A stretch of 64,000 nt of DNA from Paraperibacillus marinus (GTDB lineage Bacteria > Bacillota > Bacilli > Bacillales > DSM-1321). This document shows positions 1 through 8,432 of this stretch, piece after piece (positions within the stretch are counted from its first letter, which is position 1; each line of letters opens with the position of its first letter). Below the pieces are notes generated by a model. It was not told the origin of the DNA. It worked only from the letters and a program-made list of their open reading frames with translations, and did not search any database. Location of the stretch: assembly GCF_046237605.1 (NCBI RefSeq), contig NZ_CP143542.1, positions 4,030,001-4,094,000 of the forward strand, in the 5' to 3' direction. The position numbers and the translations under genes are program-made.

Positions 1-335
1 CGCGCGAAGATCCGGTCGTTTTCAATGGTATGCTCCGAGATGAAATGATGATTCATCTCCATCAGATCGTTCGAATAAATTCTGCCGATGTTCTCGGATT
101 TAATTTTATACTCGCTAAACTCCCGGTCCTTCAAAAAATCCTCATACCACCGACCGAAAATGAGGAGCGCCGTTAATCCTATATAAAGGATAATCGTTAG
201 ATTCCTGCCAAAGTTTTTTGGTATATATCCGAGCTTCCGTTTAACCAGCCGGTTTAAATAAAGGCGAGTACAATAGATAATAAGCCCCAAACCGACAACC
301 ATGATGATGTAAAAATCCAGGCTGTACCACTCCAC
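1..335 (-). CDS. Membrane protein, N-terminal part (truncated by window edge)
   Basis: An open frame on the minus strand runs off the left edge of the window. I place the start at GTG 335 because GGAAGGGG lies about 8-9 nt upstream; an in-frame ATG at 302 is an alternative. The visible ~111 residues contain two hydrophobic stretches (around residues 7-22 and 44-56) separated by a basic loop with RLYLNRLVKRK. A charged region rich in Asp, Glu, His and Lys follows. I recognise no family. The two-helix start followed by a soluble region would fit a membrane-anchored sensor or transporter-associated protein, but that is a guess. The gene points away from the neighbouring CorA-like gene's 3' end, with a dispersed repeat between them. 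Confidence 0.6.
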   Translation of the reverse strand, partial: MEWYSLDFYIIMVVGLGLIIYCTRLYLNRLVKRKLGYIPKNFGRNLTIILYIGLTALLIFGRWYEDFLKDREFSEYKIKSENIGRIYSNDLMEMNHHFISEHTIENDRIFA

Positions 336-472
336 CTGCCCTAATCCCCTTCCGCATCCTGTTTCCGTTCCTTTTTCAGGTTCTTATATCTTATATCGGC
401 ATAACAATCGCAATTATTAGTATATACAGGCATAAAACCAACATGAGTTTTCTACTCGCAGCCCTGGATAAG

Positions 473-600
473 AGCAGGAACAAACACAATGAGGCGGTAG
501 AGCGGAGTTAGGCGCAGGCAGGAATGCCAGCAAGATCAATGATATTCACACCTGGCTGCAGCCAAGCCTTATGATGCATGCAGCTCCGCCCCTTTTCCAC
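473..600 (-). repeat. Dispersed ~128-bp repeat, copy A
   Basis: Read on the minus strand, this segment begins GTGGAAAAGGGGCGGAGC and ends near CCGCCTCATTGTG..TTCCTGC. It aligns along its length with copy C (62945-63070) and over its first ~90 bases with copy B (3563-3652). The element begins exactly after the T-tract of the terminator of the CorA-like gene. Its ends carry GGCGGAG and CTCCGC, which can pair as an outer stem. It has no convincing reading frame of its own. Confidence 0.75.
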
Positions 601-644
601 AAAAAAACGTCCCTGCGGAGAGGGCCATACCCCCAACAGGAACG
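601..644 (-). terminator. Rho-independent terminator of the CorA-like gene
   Basis: On the minus strand, CGTTCCTG (644-637) pairs with CAGGGACG (615-608) with one G-U pair, followed by seven T. It lies 5 nt after the stop codon of the upstream gene. Repeat copy A starts at the next base. Confidence 0.8.
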
Positions 645-649
645 CTTTT

Positions 650-2083
650 TTAATAATAATCTCTTTTCCTCTTTTTCTCCGTAATCCAGTTCTTTATGCT
701 GTAGAAGCCGAGCGTCGCACCTACGGCAATTCCGCTCAGAGTCACAACGAGGGCAATATATTGAAAAAGGGAATAGTGAAGCATTTTCCCCCACTTTATA
801 TTGCCCTTCAGATCCTCGATTACCTGGTTCATGCCATAGATACCGCTGATGACCGTGTAGATGGTTAAAATCATGAGAAGATAATTGTTCCGCTTGTCTC
901 CGAAGGATTCCTGGTAACGGAAAAGACTGGCGAGTGTTTCCCGTACATCCTCATACATTTCCTCGGTCTCCAGTACCCGCCTCAAGCGTTTAAAAATCTC
1001 CTTGCCCTGAACCTGGCCGTTGGATTCCTGAAAGAAATAGTTGGAGGAAAAATGGGTGATCGACCGGATCAGCTTTTCAACCTTTTTGATATCCCGCTCA
1101 AGCTCCACTTTCGAGTACTCATCCGACAGCTTCAAGAGAACAATTTTATGAAATAAATTGAAAAGCAGAGCATAATAATATTCGCCAAGCATCTGGCTTC
1201 CGAGGGCGCGGCGCTTGTCACCCTGCTCATTCGTGATGCAGCAGAAGACGCCTTCATCTGTGGTATAGAAGGTATTGGGCGACCACCGCCTGTATACATG
1301 TGCCTTGACATACTCATTGATATACTCCGGGTCACTGGCACCCACATAGGCCTTTCCGTCCTGGTCCAGCCCATACAGCTTTCCAGCCCGGAACAGATTT
1401 TCATCACCCAGCGTCTCACTTTTCTTTAAGGAGAGAATTGCCTGCACATACATCCGCTCATCCGTAAAATTGGTCAGCGTCTCAAAATAAGATCCGTTCG
1501 TATTTTCCCTGTGGAAATAAGACGTAATATCCGGCAGCAGCTGCTTAAACAAAAACCGCTCCACTTCCGGAAAATCCCTGCCCTCGAATTCAATGACCGT
1601 TTCCTTGTCCGCCGAAGTCCGCCGCTCCAGCACACGGAAGGCTGAGGCAAATTCCAGCGCCTCTGTCAGGTCTGCCCCCTCCTGCAGGTGAATGCGGAAG
1701 GTAATAAAGCCGACTGAAAAAGGGCAGATGAACACATCCATGGATAATACCGTGAATCCGATGGACGCATGCATGGTCCGGAGCACCGCCCGCACCCCCG
1801 CTTTCTTTGAATACCTTTGAAATCCCTTTTCCTTATGTTCACCCGGAAAGAGAATCTTGGCGGTAAAAGGGAGGAAATAGTGCTCCAAATTCCGGTGCAG
1901 CACCCGGTAATTTCCATAATAGGCATCCTGCAGATCCTCATTTTCCAGGATATATGGAAGAAAGCCTTCCCGATCCAGATAATCCTTCAGTGGATACTGC
2001 ATCTCCCTTTTGACGGAAAAAGGAAACACAAAGTTAAACACCGCCTCCTCTACAGCCGCCTCCTGAATATCCTTCCCGTTCAT
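650..2083 (-). CDS. CorA-family (2-TM-GxN) divalent cation transporter-like protein
   Basis: This 477-residue protein ends in two transmembrane helices (about residues 405-422 and 444-466). Between them, at the end of the first helix, is SGIYGMN, the YGMN motif that forms the selectivity loop of CorA Mg2+/Co2+ channels. The long N-terminal half is cytoplasmic and charged and does not resemble textbook CorA in detail. The protein is also longer than the usual ~315-370 residues, so it belongs to a divergent branch. CorA proteins work as membrane pentamers. The start ATG at 2083 is the only plausible one in the track frame. The gene stands alone, with a terminator right after its stop. Substrate cannot be told from sequence; Mg2+ is the default for the family. 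Confidence 0.8.
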   Translation of the reverse strand: MNGKDIQEAAVEEAVFNFVFPFSVKREMQYPLKDYLDREGFLPYILENEDLQDAYYGNYRVLHRNLEHYFLPFTAKILFPGEHKEKGFQRYSKKAGVRAVLRTMHASIGFTVLSMDVFICPFSVGFITFRIHLQEGADLTEALEFASAFRVLERRTSADKETVIEFEGRDFPEVERFLFKQLLPDITSYFHRENTNGSYFETLTNFTDERMYVQAILSLKKSETLGDENLFRAGKLYGLDQDGKAYVGASDPEYINEYVKAHVYRRWSPNTFYTTDEGVFCCITNEQGDKRRALGSQMLGEYYYALLFNLFHKIVLLKLSDEYSKVELERDIKKVEKLIRSITHFSSNYFFQESNGQVQGKEIFKRLRRVLETEEMYEDVRETLASLFRYQESFGDKRNNYLLMILTIYTVISGIYGMNQVIEDLKGNIKWGKMLHYSLFQYIALVVTLSGIAVGATLGFYSIKNWITEKKRKRDYY

Positions 2084-2142
2084 AAGCCCACCCCCTAATA
2101 TCTATATGCCTTAATACAGAGCGGGCTAAACCCGGACCGGAA

Positions 2143-2538
2143 TCACAAACCAGCCGGTTCCTCCGGTACATTATGCTTTTTCCAGGCCATGCACATAAAC
2201 TGCGCATCAGTTGTCAGCCACCCCTGTGCCTCCTGTTTATCAAACAGCTCCATATGGGAAAAATACACCCTTCTTGCAAACGAGAGATTCACATCTCGGA
2301 CGCTGTCATTCAACAGCTTAAGCAGCTTCTTATCCCTGTAAGTAAGCTCCTCAAACACACCTTTTTCCTTTTCCTCACGGATAATCTTTATCAGCTGTTT
2401 AGCATTATCATTCAATGACTTGTAGTTTTTCATCTCAATCAGCCGGGTCCATTCCTGCACCATCAGCTCCCGGGCCCTGGTATAACGTTCATCATCACAA
2501 GCATGGTTAATGATGCTGATTACACTCTCAATCTTCAC
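2143..2538 (-). CDS. Hypothetical cytoplasmic helical protein
   Basis: A 131-residue protein, charged and predominantly helical by composition, with no signal peptide or membrane segment. The start ATG at 2538 is preceded on the minus strand by CCGGAGGAAG, a strong ribosome binding site. I see no catalytic motif; the middle part is Lys/Glu rich and the C-terminus has an aromatic patch (WLTTDAQFMCMAWKKHN). It lies upstream of and in the same direction as the CorA-like gene with a 59-nt gap, so the two may be cotranscribed. Composition and a good ribosome binding site support a real gene, but I cannot assign a function. Confidence 0.65.
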   Translation of the reverse strand: MKIESVISIINHACDDERYTRARELMVQEWTRLIEMKNYKSLNDNAKQLIKIIREEKEKGVFEELTYRDKKLLKLLNDSVRDVNLSFARRVYFSHMELFDKQEAQGWLTTDAQFMCMAWKKHNVPEEPAGL

Positions 2539-2627
2539 AATTCTTCCTCCGGTTATGTCTGGTAATTTTTAGGTATATTATACTACACCAAGAGACTAAT
2601 GACCTATAACTTTATTTCCGGATTTTT

Positions 2628-2972
2628 TTATAGTTTTCTATTAAAAATGATCTCTTTCAGTATTCTTTTACTCTCTGCATCCTTTTGACGCGGCAGCCGC
2701 TCGAATATCCCACGGAAATCTCCACACGGCCCTTTACAAAATCGGACTGCCTGCCGGAAAACTCCTCTTTCACAGTCTGTTTCTCGTAACCGGCACAGCT
2801 CAATTCCTGCTCAAGCCGCTCTCTGTTTTCTATCCAGGTAATGAGGTAAATATCCTCATGTTCACGGGTGATAAATTGCCCATCCGCCCCGCAGCCAGAA
2901 TGTTATTCCGATACCACCGATTTCTTCCAGTACCTTCAGCTGCTCCACGTTGTGAGTAAAAAATTTAGTCAT
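2628..2972 (-). pseudogene. Decayed aminoglycoside nucleotidyltransferase-like gene
   Basis: Reading the minus strand from ATG 2972 (GGAGGTGCTCT in front) gives a start matching the nucleotidyltransferase family of ANT(2'')/LinA type, including FWLRGGWAI. The frame then stops at a TGA. In another frame the sequence continues as ITREHEDIYLITW and then RQSDFVKGRVEIS, both family landmarks (TREH-D-D and the strand after it). Six or so residues that normally link GGWA and TREH are missing, so a small deletion broke the frame. The usual second Asp of EHEDID is Tyr. A second shift near 2700 restores a plausible tail (LPRQKDAESKRILKEIIFN) that ends at 2628. The remaining ~115 codons are short for the family. 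It is very probably inactive. Confidence 0.75.
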
Positions 2973-3064
2973 AGAGCACCTCCATCAAAATAAATATTGA
3001 TAACCACTTTCCCTTAGCTTACGATGAACTAGAAAACATTCCCAACCTAAAAGGAGAAACGAAG

Positions 3065-3544
3065 ATGAGAATGATATGGGATGAGCATGAGGAAGATTAT
3101 TTCAGGAAGCCGGACATCACAGACAGTGAACTGGAGAAAGCTGAAATGAAATTTGGGATAAAGCTGCCACAGGAATACAAGGATCTCCTTAAGATTCAGA
3201 ATGGCGGAACCTTGAAATACACGGCGATTCCGACAAACTTTAAGACTTTGCATAGTGAAGAGAACATGGTGATAGTTGAGTTTCTATATGGAATAAAAGA
3301 GGATGAAGGCATCTATGACAGCGCCTATCTGCTTGAAGAATGGGGTATCACCGACTGGTGCACCGGAACTGATAAACTATTCATGATAAGCGGTGGCGGA
3401 CATTGGTGGCTGGTCCTGGACTACAGGGAATCAGAAGAGCCGAAAATCGCCTACATTGATGTGGATGACGAGCGGATTGAGACGGTTGCTGATTCATTCA
3501 AGGAATTGGTGGAGAAATTGGAAGAAGAGCCGCATACCTTCTAG
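3065..3544 (+). CDS. SMI1/KNR4 (SUKH) domain protein
   Basis: 159 residues. The region around residues 20-52 (ITDSELEKAEMKFGIKLP, then EYKDLLKIQNGG) is the hallmark start of the SUKH-1 fold: an acidic helix, the LP-x-EYK turn and the NGG element. A Trp-rich segment with GGGHWWLVLDY follows, typical of the family, and an acidic YIDVDDE stretch. In bacteria these proteins often neutralise polymorphic toxins delivered by contact systems, though many act in unknown ways. The ribosome binding site AAAGGAG lies 8 nt upstream of ATG 3065; ATG 3071 is also possible. No toxin gene adjoins it. The terminator stem starts inside the last codons of the gene. Confidence 0.85.
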   Translation: MRMIWDEHEEDYFRKPDITDSELEKAEMKFGIKLPQEYKDLLKIQNGGTLKYTAIPTNFKTLHSEENMVIVEFLYGIKEDEGIYDSAYLLEEWGITDWCTGTDKLFMISGGGHWWLVLDYRESEEPKIAYIDVDDERIETVADSFKELVEKLEEEPHTF

Positions 3545-3560
3545 GTATATGGCTCTTTTT
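3526..3560 (+). terminator. Terminator overlapping the end of the SUKH gene
   Basis: AGAGCC (3526-3531) pairs with GGCTCT (3551-3556) and ATACC (3534-3538) with GGTAT (3544-3548), followed by a run of T. The stop codon TAG lies in the loop, so the left arm is coding sequence. Repeat copy B starts 2 nt after the T-tract. Confidence 0.85.
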
Positions 3561-3562
3561 CT

Positions 3563-3652
3563 GTGGAGAAGGGGCGGATCTGCATGGATCATAAGGCTTT
3601 CTGCATCTAGATGTGAATATCATTTATCTTGCTGGCATTCCTGCCTGCGCCT
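3563..3652 (+). repeat. Dispersed repeat, copy B (3'-truncated)
   Basis: It starts GTGGAGAAGGGGCGGATC and matches copies A and C up to CTGCCTGCGCC; the last ~40 bases of the other copies are absent. It follows the SUKH terminator T-tract by 2 nt. The right end overlaps the 3' end of the convergent gene 3624-3983, whose last codons (QAGMPAR) are encoded by repeat sequence. Confidence 0.7.
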
Positions 3653-3983
3653 TCTGCAGATACACGTAATTATGGCCCCCGTTTTTCAGGTCCTCCTGCA
3701 GATAATGCATCGTCCGCAGCAGCTTCATCCCGGTCAGACGGCTGCCGGTCTCAAAACGGATCTCCTCGCCTGTGCCTGCCATGAATTCAATGCGCTCGCT
3801 CCTGCACCCGTCAATCTCCAGCTCCAGCGTATGCGTTCCCGCCCTAACCTCAAGCTTCTTCGTCTCGCCATTCTTAATCTTGCCGGCCTCTTCCCCATCG
3901 AGGAAAATCCGGTAAGCCCTCATCTTATTCGCAAACTGAGAAGTCCTTGTAATCGTAACCGCAGCCTCGCTTGTATTTACCAT
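3624..3983 (-). CDS. Small beta-rich protein, function unknown
   Basis: 119 residues, no signal peptide. The first ~75 residues alternate hydrophobic and polar positions and contain a phrase of the type IFLDGEEAGKIKNGETKKLEV followed by AGTHTLELEID (quoted here as short pieces), which resembles PEGA or DUF2846-like beta-sandwich modules that bind surfaces or sugars. That likeness is only by pattern. The C-terminal part is helical. The ribosome binding site AGGAGGC lies just upstream of ATG 3983. The last codons come from repeat copy B, so an ancestral stop may have been replaced when the repeat arrived. Confidence 0.6.
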   Translation of the reverse strand: MVNTSEAAVTITRTSQFANKMRAYRIFLDGEEAGKIKNGETKKLEVRAGTHTLELEIDGCRSERIEFMAGTGEEIRFETGSRLTGMKLLRTMHYLQEDLKNGGHNYVYLQKAQAGMPAR

Positions 3984-4150
3984 GACAGCCTCCTAAGAAT
4001 ATGTATAAGTTAATTAGACTGAATTTTCGCATAACAATATGATAACCGTCTTATGGAAAATAAATCAAGTTTATACACCCGCCGTATTGGTAATAAAAAT
4101 AATTAAGAATATAATGTTCTTAATAACGAACTTCAAGAAGGGGTGCTCTG

Positions 4151-4438
4151 ATGCTTCTGGTTCTGGCGGTCTTAAATCTAATCGATGGAATCTGTACATA
4201 CCTCGGAATTTCTTTCTTTCATTTAAAAGAAGGCAACCCGCTCATGGCCAGTCTCCTTGAGGTCCATCCCATCCTGTTTCTATCGCTCAAACTCCTCCTG
4301 TCGGCCGGCCTTGCCTGGCTTCATACCAAAAAACTCACCATCCTCGAGCACTCCGGCTTCCGGATCCTTATGTACACTGCCATCCTCCTGTATCTGTCGG
4401 TTACCTTTATGCATGGATTTTGGATTGCGGTGGTTTAA
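4151..4438 (+). CDS. DUF5658-type small membrane protein
   Basis: 95 residues with three hydrophobic segments (about 1-20, 38-56 and 70-93). The pattern NLIDGICTYLGI followed by KEGNPLMASL, with a conserved Asn-Asp near the start of helix 1 and Asn-Pro after it, fits the DUF5658 family. No function is known for the family. ATG 4151 follows AGAAGGGGTG at good spacing. An imperfect palindrome GTTCTTAATAACGAAC sits 20 nt upstream (4116-4131) and could be a regulatory site. It faces the ABC transporter operon, with a periodic repeat array in between. Confidence 0.75.
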   Translation: MLLVLAVLNLIDGICTYLGISFFHLKEGNPLMASLLEVHPILFLSLKLLLSAGLAWLHTKKLTILEHSGFRILMYTAILLYLSVTFMHGFWIAVV

Positions 4439-4497
4439 TGGAAGGCGGCGCATTATGGCAGGTGGTTTGTTTGTGATCCAGATCAAATATTAAGGTT

Positions 4498-4632
4498 GGC
4501 GAGTAAATGTGCGACTTCGGCGAGTAAATATACCGTTTCGGATAGTAAAACTTTTTTTCGGCTAGTAAATCGGTGATTTCCGCGAGTAAATTTTTATTTC
4601 GGATAGTAAATGGTCCAAATCGGCGAGTAACG
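4498..4632 (+). repeat. 20/21-nt periodic AGTAAA array, copy 1
   Basis: Seven units whose conserved core reads TTTCGG(C/A)(G/T)AGTAAA. The GTAA of successive cores starts at 4503, 4524, 4545, 4565, 4586, 4606 and 4627, spacings of 21, 21, 20, 21, 20 and 21 nt. Only 6-8 bases per unit vary. The array lies between convergent gene ends. The stretch from 4640 to 4922 after it holds no gene I can support. Confidence 0.85.
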
Positions 4633-4922
4633 CCCACCTGGCAGCCCCTTCCCATCCCTTCCCATGCAAATTCATGGCAACCGAGGTAAAATTGAGACAA
4701 TTCCTTGTGAAAATGGCTGTTTTTTTATTAAAAATCAAACAAATAAGGGCCATCGTGACTTTTGTCTCCAAACTCCAGATTGGACGGAACTATCAGGGCC
4801 AGCAAGCCGCATCCAGCTGGTATCCTTGAATAAAAACCAGTCAGACTGCAGCTTGAGGATAGCAGGTATATGTTCATTCGGAGTGTATATCAAAAAGCAA
4901 ACGATCTCCGCCTTCAAACTAT

Positions 4923-6023
4923 TTAAATATCCCCGCTCTTAACCCGGGTCAGCAAGAAGAAAATAACACATGAACCCATTAGTAAGAGACTCAGCTCAGC
5001 CCAATACGTATGATCCGAAAAACCGCTGAACATTTGTGTGTTCATTTCAGTAACCCAATAGGTCGGTATCCCTTTTGCGATTTTTTGCATAGTATCCGGC
5101 ATAATGGATGCCGGCCACAACGTCCCGCCTAACATGGCAAGCGGCAAAGATACTACTGTTACAAGCAGGCGTCCAGTGGATGGTTTGGTGGTCCTGCTCA
5201 CCAGCAATAATCCAAGTCCCGCTGAAATAATGTTTAACATTCCATAAGCGAGAAGCAGCGTAAGTATTTTACCTGTGGTTAATTCAAGGTCGATGTTGAA
5301 AACAGCGGTCATTAACAGCAGCATGAACGCAAATTGAGCGATACCGATAAAAGCAAACACCCCGACCGTCTGAACATAATAATTTAATCTGCTTTTAGTC
5401 GAGATTAAGATGCGCTGGGTGGTCGTGTGGAGCTTATCATGCAAAAACAAGATGGTATTTGTCATAGTCAAAAAGACCATGATGAACACAATCATATTGA
5501 AAGTACTTGTTAGAATGGCTGCATGGGGGCTGCCTGCTATCTGCTGTTTGATTCCTAATGATGCATGCGATTTCTTCATTTCTTTCATGTTGTCACGGAA
5601 GGAATCCACATCATCTGAATTTTTGGCAAGCGTTTGTATGGTGGAAAATATACTATTCAGCTTCACTTCCAGTGACTTTGAATTGAAGTTTCTTTCCCTT
5701 GCGTATTGAGTGATTTGAATATCATTAGGATGTTGATATACAGCATGTAAGCTTTGGTCCATAACGATTCCCAGATTGTCATTCGATTCCAAGGACTCTT
5801 TTTGATTTATCACTTCCGTAACGATCACTTTTTGTTTCCTTAAGAATTCTGATACATAATCTTTAATGACTGGATCCTTTATATACATGGTCAGCGTCAC
5901 TTTTGCTGCTTCTTTATATTGCTGAAGCACCATGCCGGTAAACATGACTGGCAGCAAAATGAGGAGCAAGAACGTCATCCTTCTCTTAAGTATTCGCTTC
6001 AAATAGAAATTAAAGACTTGCAT
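4923..6023 (-). CDS. ABC-2 type exporter permease, second subunit (LnrN-like)
   Basis: 366 residues: one N-terminal transmembrane helix (about 14-30), a large extracytoplasmic domain (about 31-165), then five helices to the C-terminus, the usual plan of ABC2_membrane_3 permeases. Near the last helices is LAMLGGTLWPASIMPDTMQKIAKG, the conserved end-of-family region (GG-x-WP--MP), here named only by its key residues. The start ATG 6023 overlaps the end of the preceding permease by 14 nt, so translation is coupled. With the genes at 6010-7170 and 7173-8105 it forms an exporter with the gene order and sizes of Bacillus subtilis LnrLMN (linearmycin resistance), but substrate is unproven. Confidence 0.85.
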   Translation of the reverse strand: MQVFNFYLKRILKRRMTFLLLILLPVMFTGMVLQQYKEAAKVTLTMYIKDPVIKDYVSEFLRKQKVIVTEVINQKESLESNDNLGIVMDQSLHAVYQHPNDIQITQYARERNFNSKSLEVKLNSIFSTIQTLAKNSDDVDSFRDNMKEMKKSHASLGIKQQIAGSPHAAILTSTFNMIVFIMVFLTMTNTILFLHDKLHTTTQRILISTKSRLNYYVQTVGVFAFIGIAQFAFMLLLMTAVFNIDLELTTGKILTLLLAYGMLNIISAGLGLLLVSRTTKPSTGRLLVTVVSLPLAMLGGTLWPASIMPDTMQKIAKGIPTYWVTEMNTQMFSGFSDHTYWAELSLLLMGSCVIFFLLTRVKSGDI

Positions 6024-7170
6024 TTCCCCTGCCCCCTTGCTGTGTTAATAACATGACAGACATCCCGGCCATACAGACTGCCGCCGCCAAGGCGATATAA
6101 ACAGGGGTAAGATAGATGACACCCTGCTGGATATAATCAAATAACGGGACCTGGAATAGTTCATTGATACTTAAATGTTTGAGCGGCCCCATATCCACTT
6201 TAATGAATCCGCCTCCCATAAATGTCATGACTGGTATCAGAATGGAGACAATCGAATCCAACTGTTTAAAGCTGCGGCTGCATACGCCCAGAACTAATCC
6301 AAGTGAATTGAAGAATAAAGAGCCTATTACAATGATTAAGAAAACGACTGCAAGATGATCACCATAACTTACCCCGAAGAAACATTTTGCACAGAACACG
6401 AGCAAGATGCCCTGTATCATGGAAATCGTAATGCCAGTAAGCAGCTGGGCTAAAATGAGATGCAATTTTGATACCGGAGCAACCATATGTCTGTCTCCCA
6501 GTGCTTCATCGTATTCTTCACGGATAAAGCTCATAGTGTTTGAGATTCCATAAACAAGGATCAACACGAGCATCGTGACGCCATAATAACTTAACGCGGA
6601 AATACGATCCGCTTTCTTTCCGCTATGTAATATTTCTCCGTTTTTCAGGAGATTACTATATACATGCCCGGCTTGAGGTGGTTTTTCCCCTTTGCTTATT
6701 TTGTCCATAACCAGGTACCCATCCTCAAATGCCGAGAGAGTCAGCTCAGTAACCTTCATTTTATCAATGTTATGGTCCTTGCCGTAAACAGTGATGCTGC
6801 TTTCTTTACTTTCTGAGTAAACCTTGCTTAAATCTTTTGGCATATAGATGAGCTGCTCGTATTGATTATTCTTGATGAGCTTTTTTGCTTTACTTAAATC
6901 ATTCTCCATTTTGATATCCATCATTTTATTATTTTCGTCAGAAGTTAAAAATTTGAGAACATCTTTCCCTATCCTGCCGCTGTCTTTATTCACAACAAGG
7001 GTCTTCACTTTTGTGACATTTTCCGGTTTGGACGTATCACTGTCTTCAAAAACAAGCGAAAGGGCATTGCCCAAAATGACAATCAGCAATAAGGGCAACA
7101 GCAGATAGTTAACGAACACCAATGGATTTTTCAGTTTCCGCTTCATAGTAGAGAGAAATATAGTAGTCAT
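6010..7170 (-). CDS. ABC-2 type exporter permease, first subunit (LnrM-like)
   Basis: 386 residues with the same plan as its neighbour: one helix near residues 16-38, an exposed domain to about 190, and five or six C-terminal helices. It contains FIREEYDEALGDRHMVAPVS, a short cytoplasmic coupling segment typical of permeases in this family, and ends after a final helix with a basic tail. It starts 2 nt after the stop of the ATPase gene and overlaps the next permease. The two permeases differ in sequence and would form a heterodimer. The likely job is export of, or resistance to, an amphipathic compound. Confidence 0.85.
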   Translation of the reverse strand: MTTIFLSTMKRKLKNPLVFVNYLLLPLLLIVILGNALSLVFEDSDTSKPENVTKVKTLVVNKDSGRIGKDVLKFLTSDENNKMMDIKMENDLSKAKKLIKNNQYEQLIYMPKDLSKVYSESKESSITVYGKDHNIDKMKVTELTLSAFEDGYLVMDKISKGEKPPQAGHVYSNLLKNGEILHSGKKADRISALSYYGVTMLVLILVYGISNTMSFIREEYDEALGDRHMVAPVSKLHLILAQLLTGITISMIQGILLVFCAKCFFGVSYGDHLAVVFLIIVIGSLFFNSLGLVLGVCSRSFKQLDSIVSILIPVMTFMGGGFIKVDMGPLKHLSINELFQVPLFDYIQQGVIYLTPVYIALAAAVCMAGMSVMLLTQQGGRGNASL

Positions 7171-7172
7171 AT

Positions 7173-8105
7173 CTAGTTTCTCAAATTCTTCTGGGTCAAA
7201 TTGAAAAACACATGTTCCAAATTAGGCGGAAGGTAGCGAAAACTCTTTATCTCAGGCCCAAAGTCCTCCTGGATGGACGTCATGATTTCCAAGTCATTTT
7301 TAGGAACACGCAGCCCTATCGTATGGCTTTCAGCAGAAAGCACCTCATAATTCACAAGCTGTTTCGAGTAGTCTTCACTCTTTCCTTGTAGTTCGAGCTC
7401 TATCAATGCCTGGTCAGCGTATTGCAGAATGATCTCGTTAAGAGTCCCTTCACATAATAGTCTTCCATTATCCATGATTCCTACATGTGTACAGATTCTC
7501 TCGACTTCCTCCATATAATGAGAAATGTAGATGATTGTGATTCCCGTGCTATTCAACTCTACTATCGCGTCCAGGATATGATTCCGCGATTGCGGATCCA
7601 CCCCCACAGTTGGTTCATCAAAGATAATGACTTCCGGTTTATGAACGATTCCGCAGGCAATATTCAATCTCCTTTTCATCCCCCCTGAAAATTTCTTTGG
7701 TTTCTGCTTTCGCTCCTCCCACAGTCCAACAAATCGAAGGGAATGTTCCACTTGCTTCTTCAAATCTTCTCCTCTCAGGCCATAAAGTTTTCCAAAATAC
7801 AGGACATTTTCATAGGCAGATAGATCATATATCAGCGCAAGATCCTGTGGGATATAACCAATGCGCTTCTTGGTTTCAAGATTCAAATTTTCATTGAACC
7901 ACTTTAGCTCGCCGCTCTGCAGGATATCCAGTCCAAGCATCACTCTTGTCAAAGTGGACTTGCCAGCACCATTCGGCCCCAATAACCCATAAATCTGCTG
8001 TTTCCCGATAGAAAATGTTAAGTCCTTTAAAACGGGTTTCTTTTTGTTGTAACTAAAATTGATGGAATCCCCTGTAAATACAGTTTGCATCGAATTCACT
8101 CCCAT
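7173..8105 (-). CDS. ABC transporter ATP-binding subunit (LnrL-like)
   Basis: 310 residues with all nucleotide-binding landmarks: Walker A GPNGAGKST (about 40-48), Q-loop IGYIPQD, signature FSGGMKRR, Walker B VIIFDEPTVGVDP and the switch His in IYISHYM. The ~80-residue C-terminal extension is usual for drug and peptide exporters of the DrrA/LnrL type. Two starts are possible: ATG 8105 with AAAGGGG about 9 nt upstream, or ATG 8090 (MQTVF) with GGGAG. I keep the longer one. It is first in a three-gene operon and is divergent from the XRE/TPR regulator at 8433, which probably controls it. Confidence 0.9.
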   Translation of the reverse strand: MGVNSMQTVFTGDSINFSYNKKKPVLKDLTFSIGKQQIYGLLGPNGAGKSTLTRVMLGLDILQSGELKWFNENLNLETKKRIGYIPQDLALIYDLSAYENVLYFGKLYGLRGEDLKKQVEHSLRFVGLWEERKQKPKKFSGGMKRRLNIACGIVHKPEVIIFDEPTVGVDPQSRNHILDAIVELNSTGITIIYISHYMEEVERICTHVGIMDNGRLLCEGTLNEIILQYADQALIELELQGKSEDYSKQLVNYEVLSAESHTIGLRVPKNDLEIMTSIQEDFGPEIKSFRYLPPNLEHVFFNLTQKNLRN

Positions 8106-8432
8106 TCGTTCTGTTCCCCTTTGCTTCTTCCCATTTCAGTTAATCATCAAGCCGTAAGTACATCTTTTCAAGAACTATAGCACATCTGAAAATTCCTGGG
8201 TTTTCCAGCATGCACCCCATAATTCTCATAAATTGGCACCATCTTTTTGCAGCTTTGATTTATCCCTTTTCACTATTCTTTTGGGAATATTTCCAGAATT
8301 AGTACTCTGTAATTGGACAGTCCTTATTTACATTCCAATAATTGAGATCAGCCTTTTATACAGAAAGTCTTGAATATTTATACTTTTTCGAACAATATAA
8401 TCTTAATAGGTTATTTAAGAGGAGCGGTTTAC

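Noticed and set aside
473..600. The 128-bp repeat as a group IIC intron
   Set aside because: It is too short, has no domain V-like GAAA hairpin and no reverse transcriptase; only its position after terminators is similar.
3393..4013. 206-residue plus-strand ORF across the SUKH gene end
   Set aside because: It reads the SUKH gene, terminator, repeat and the opposite gene out of frame; no start site.
4735..4917. 60-residue minus-strand ORF just after the ABC permease
   Set aside because: Starts with TTG soon after the permease stop and has some protein-like sequence, but the site is weak, there is no family likeness and the end is poor. A gene remnant is possible.
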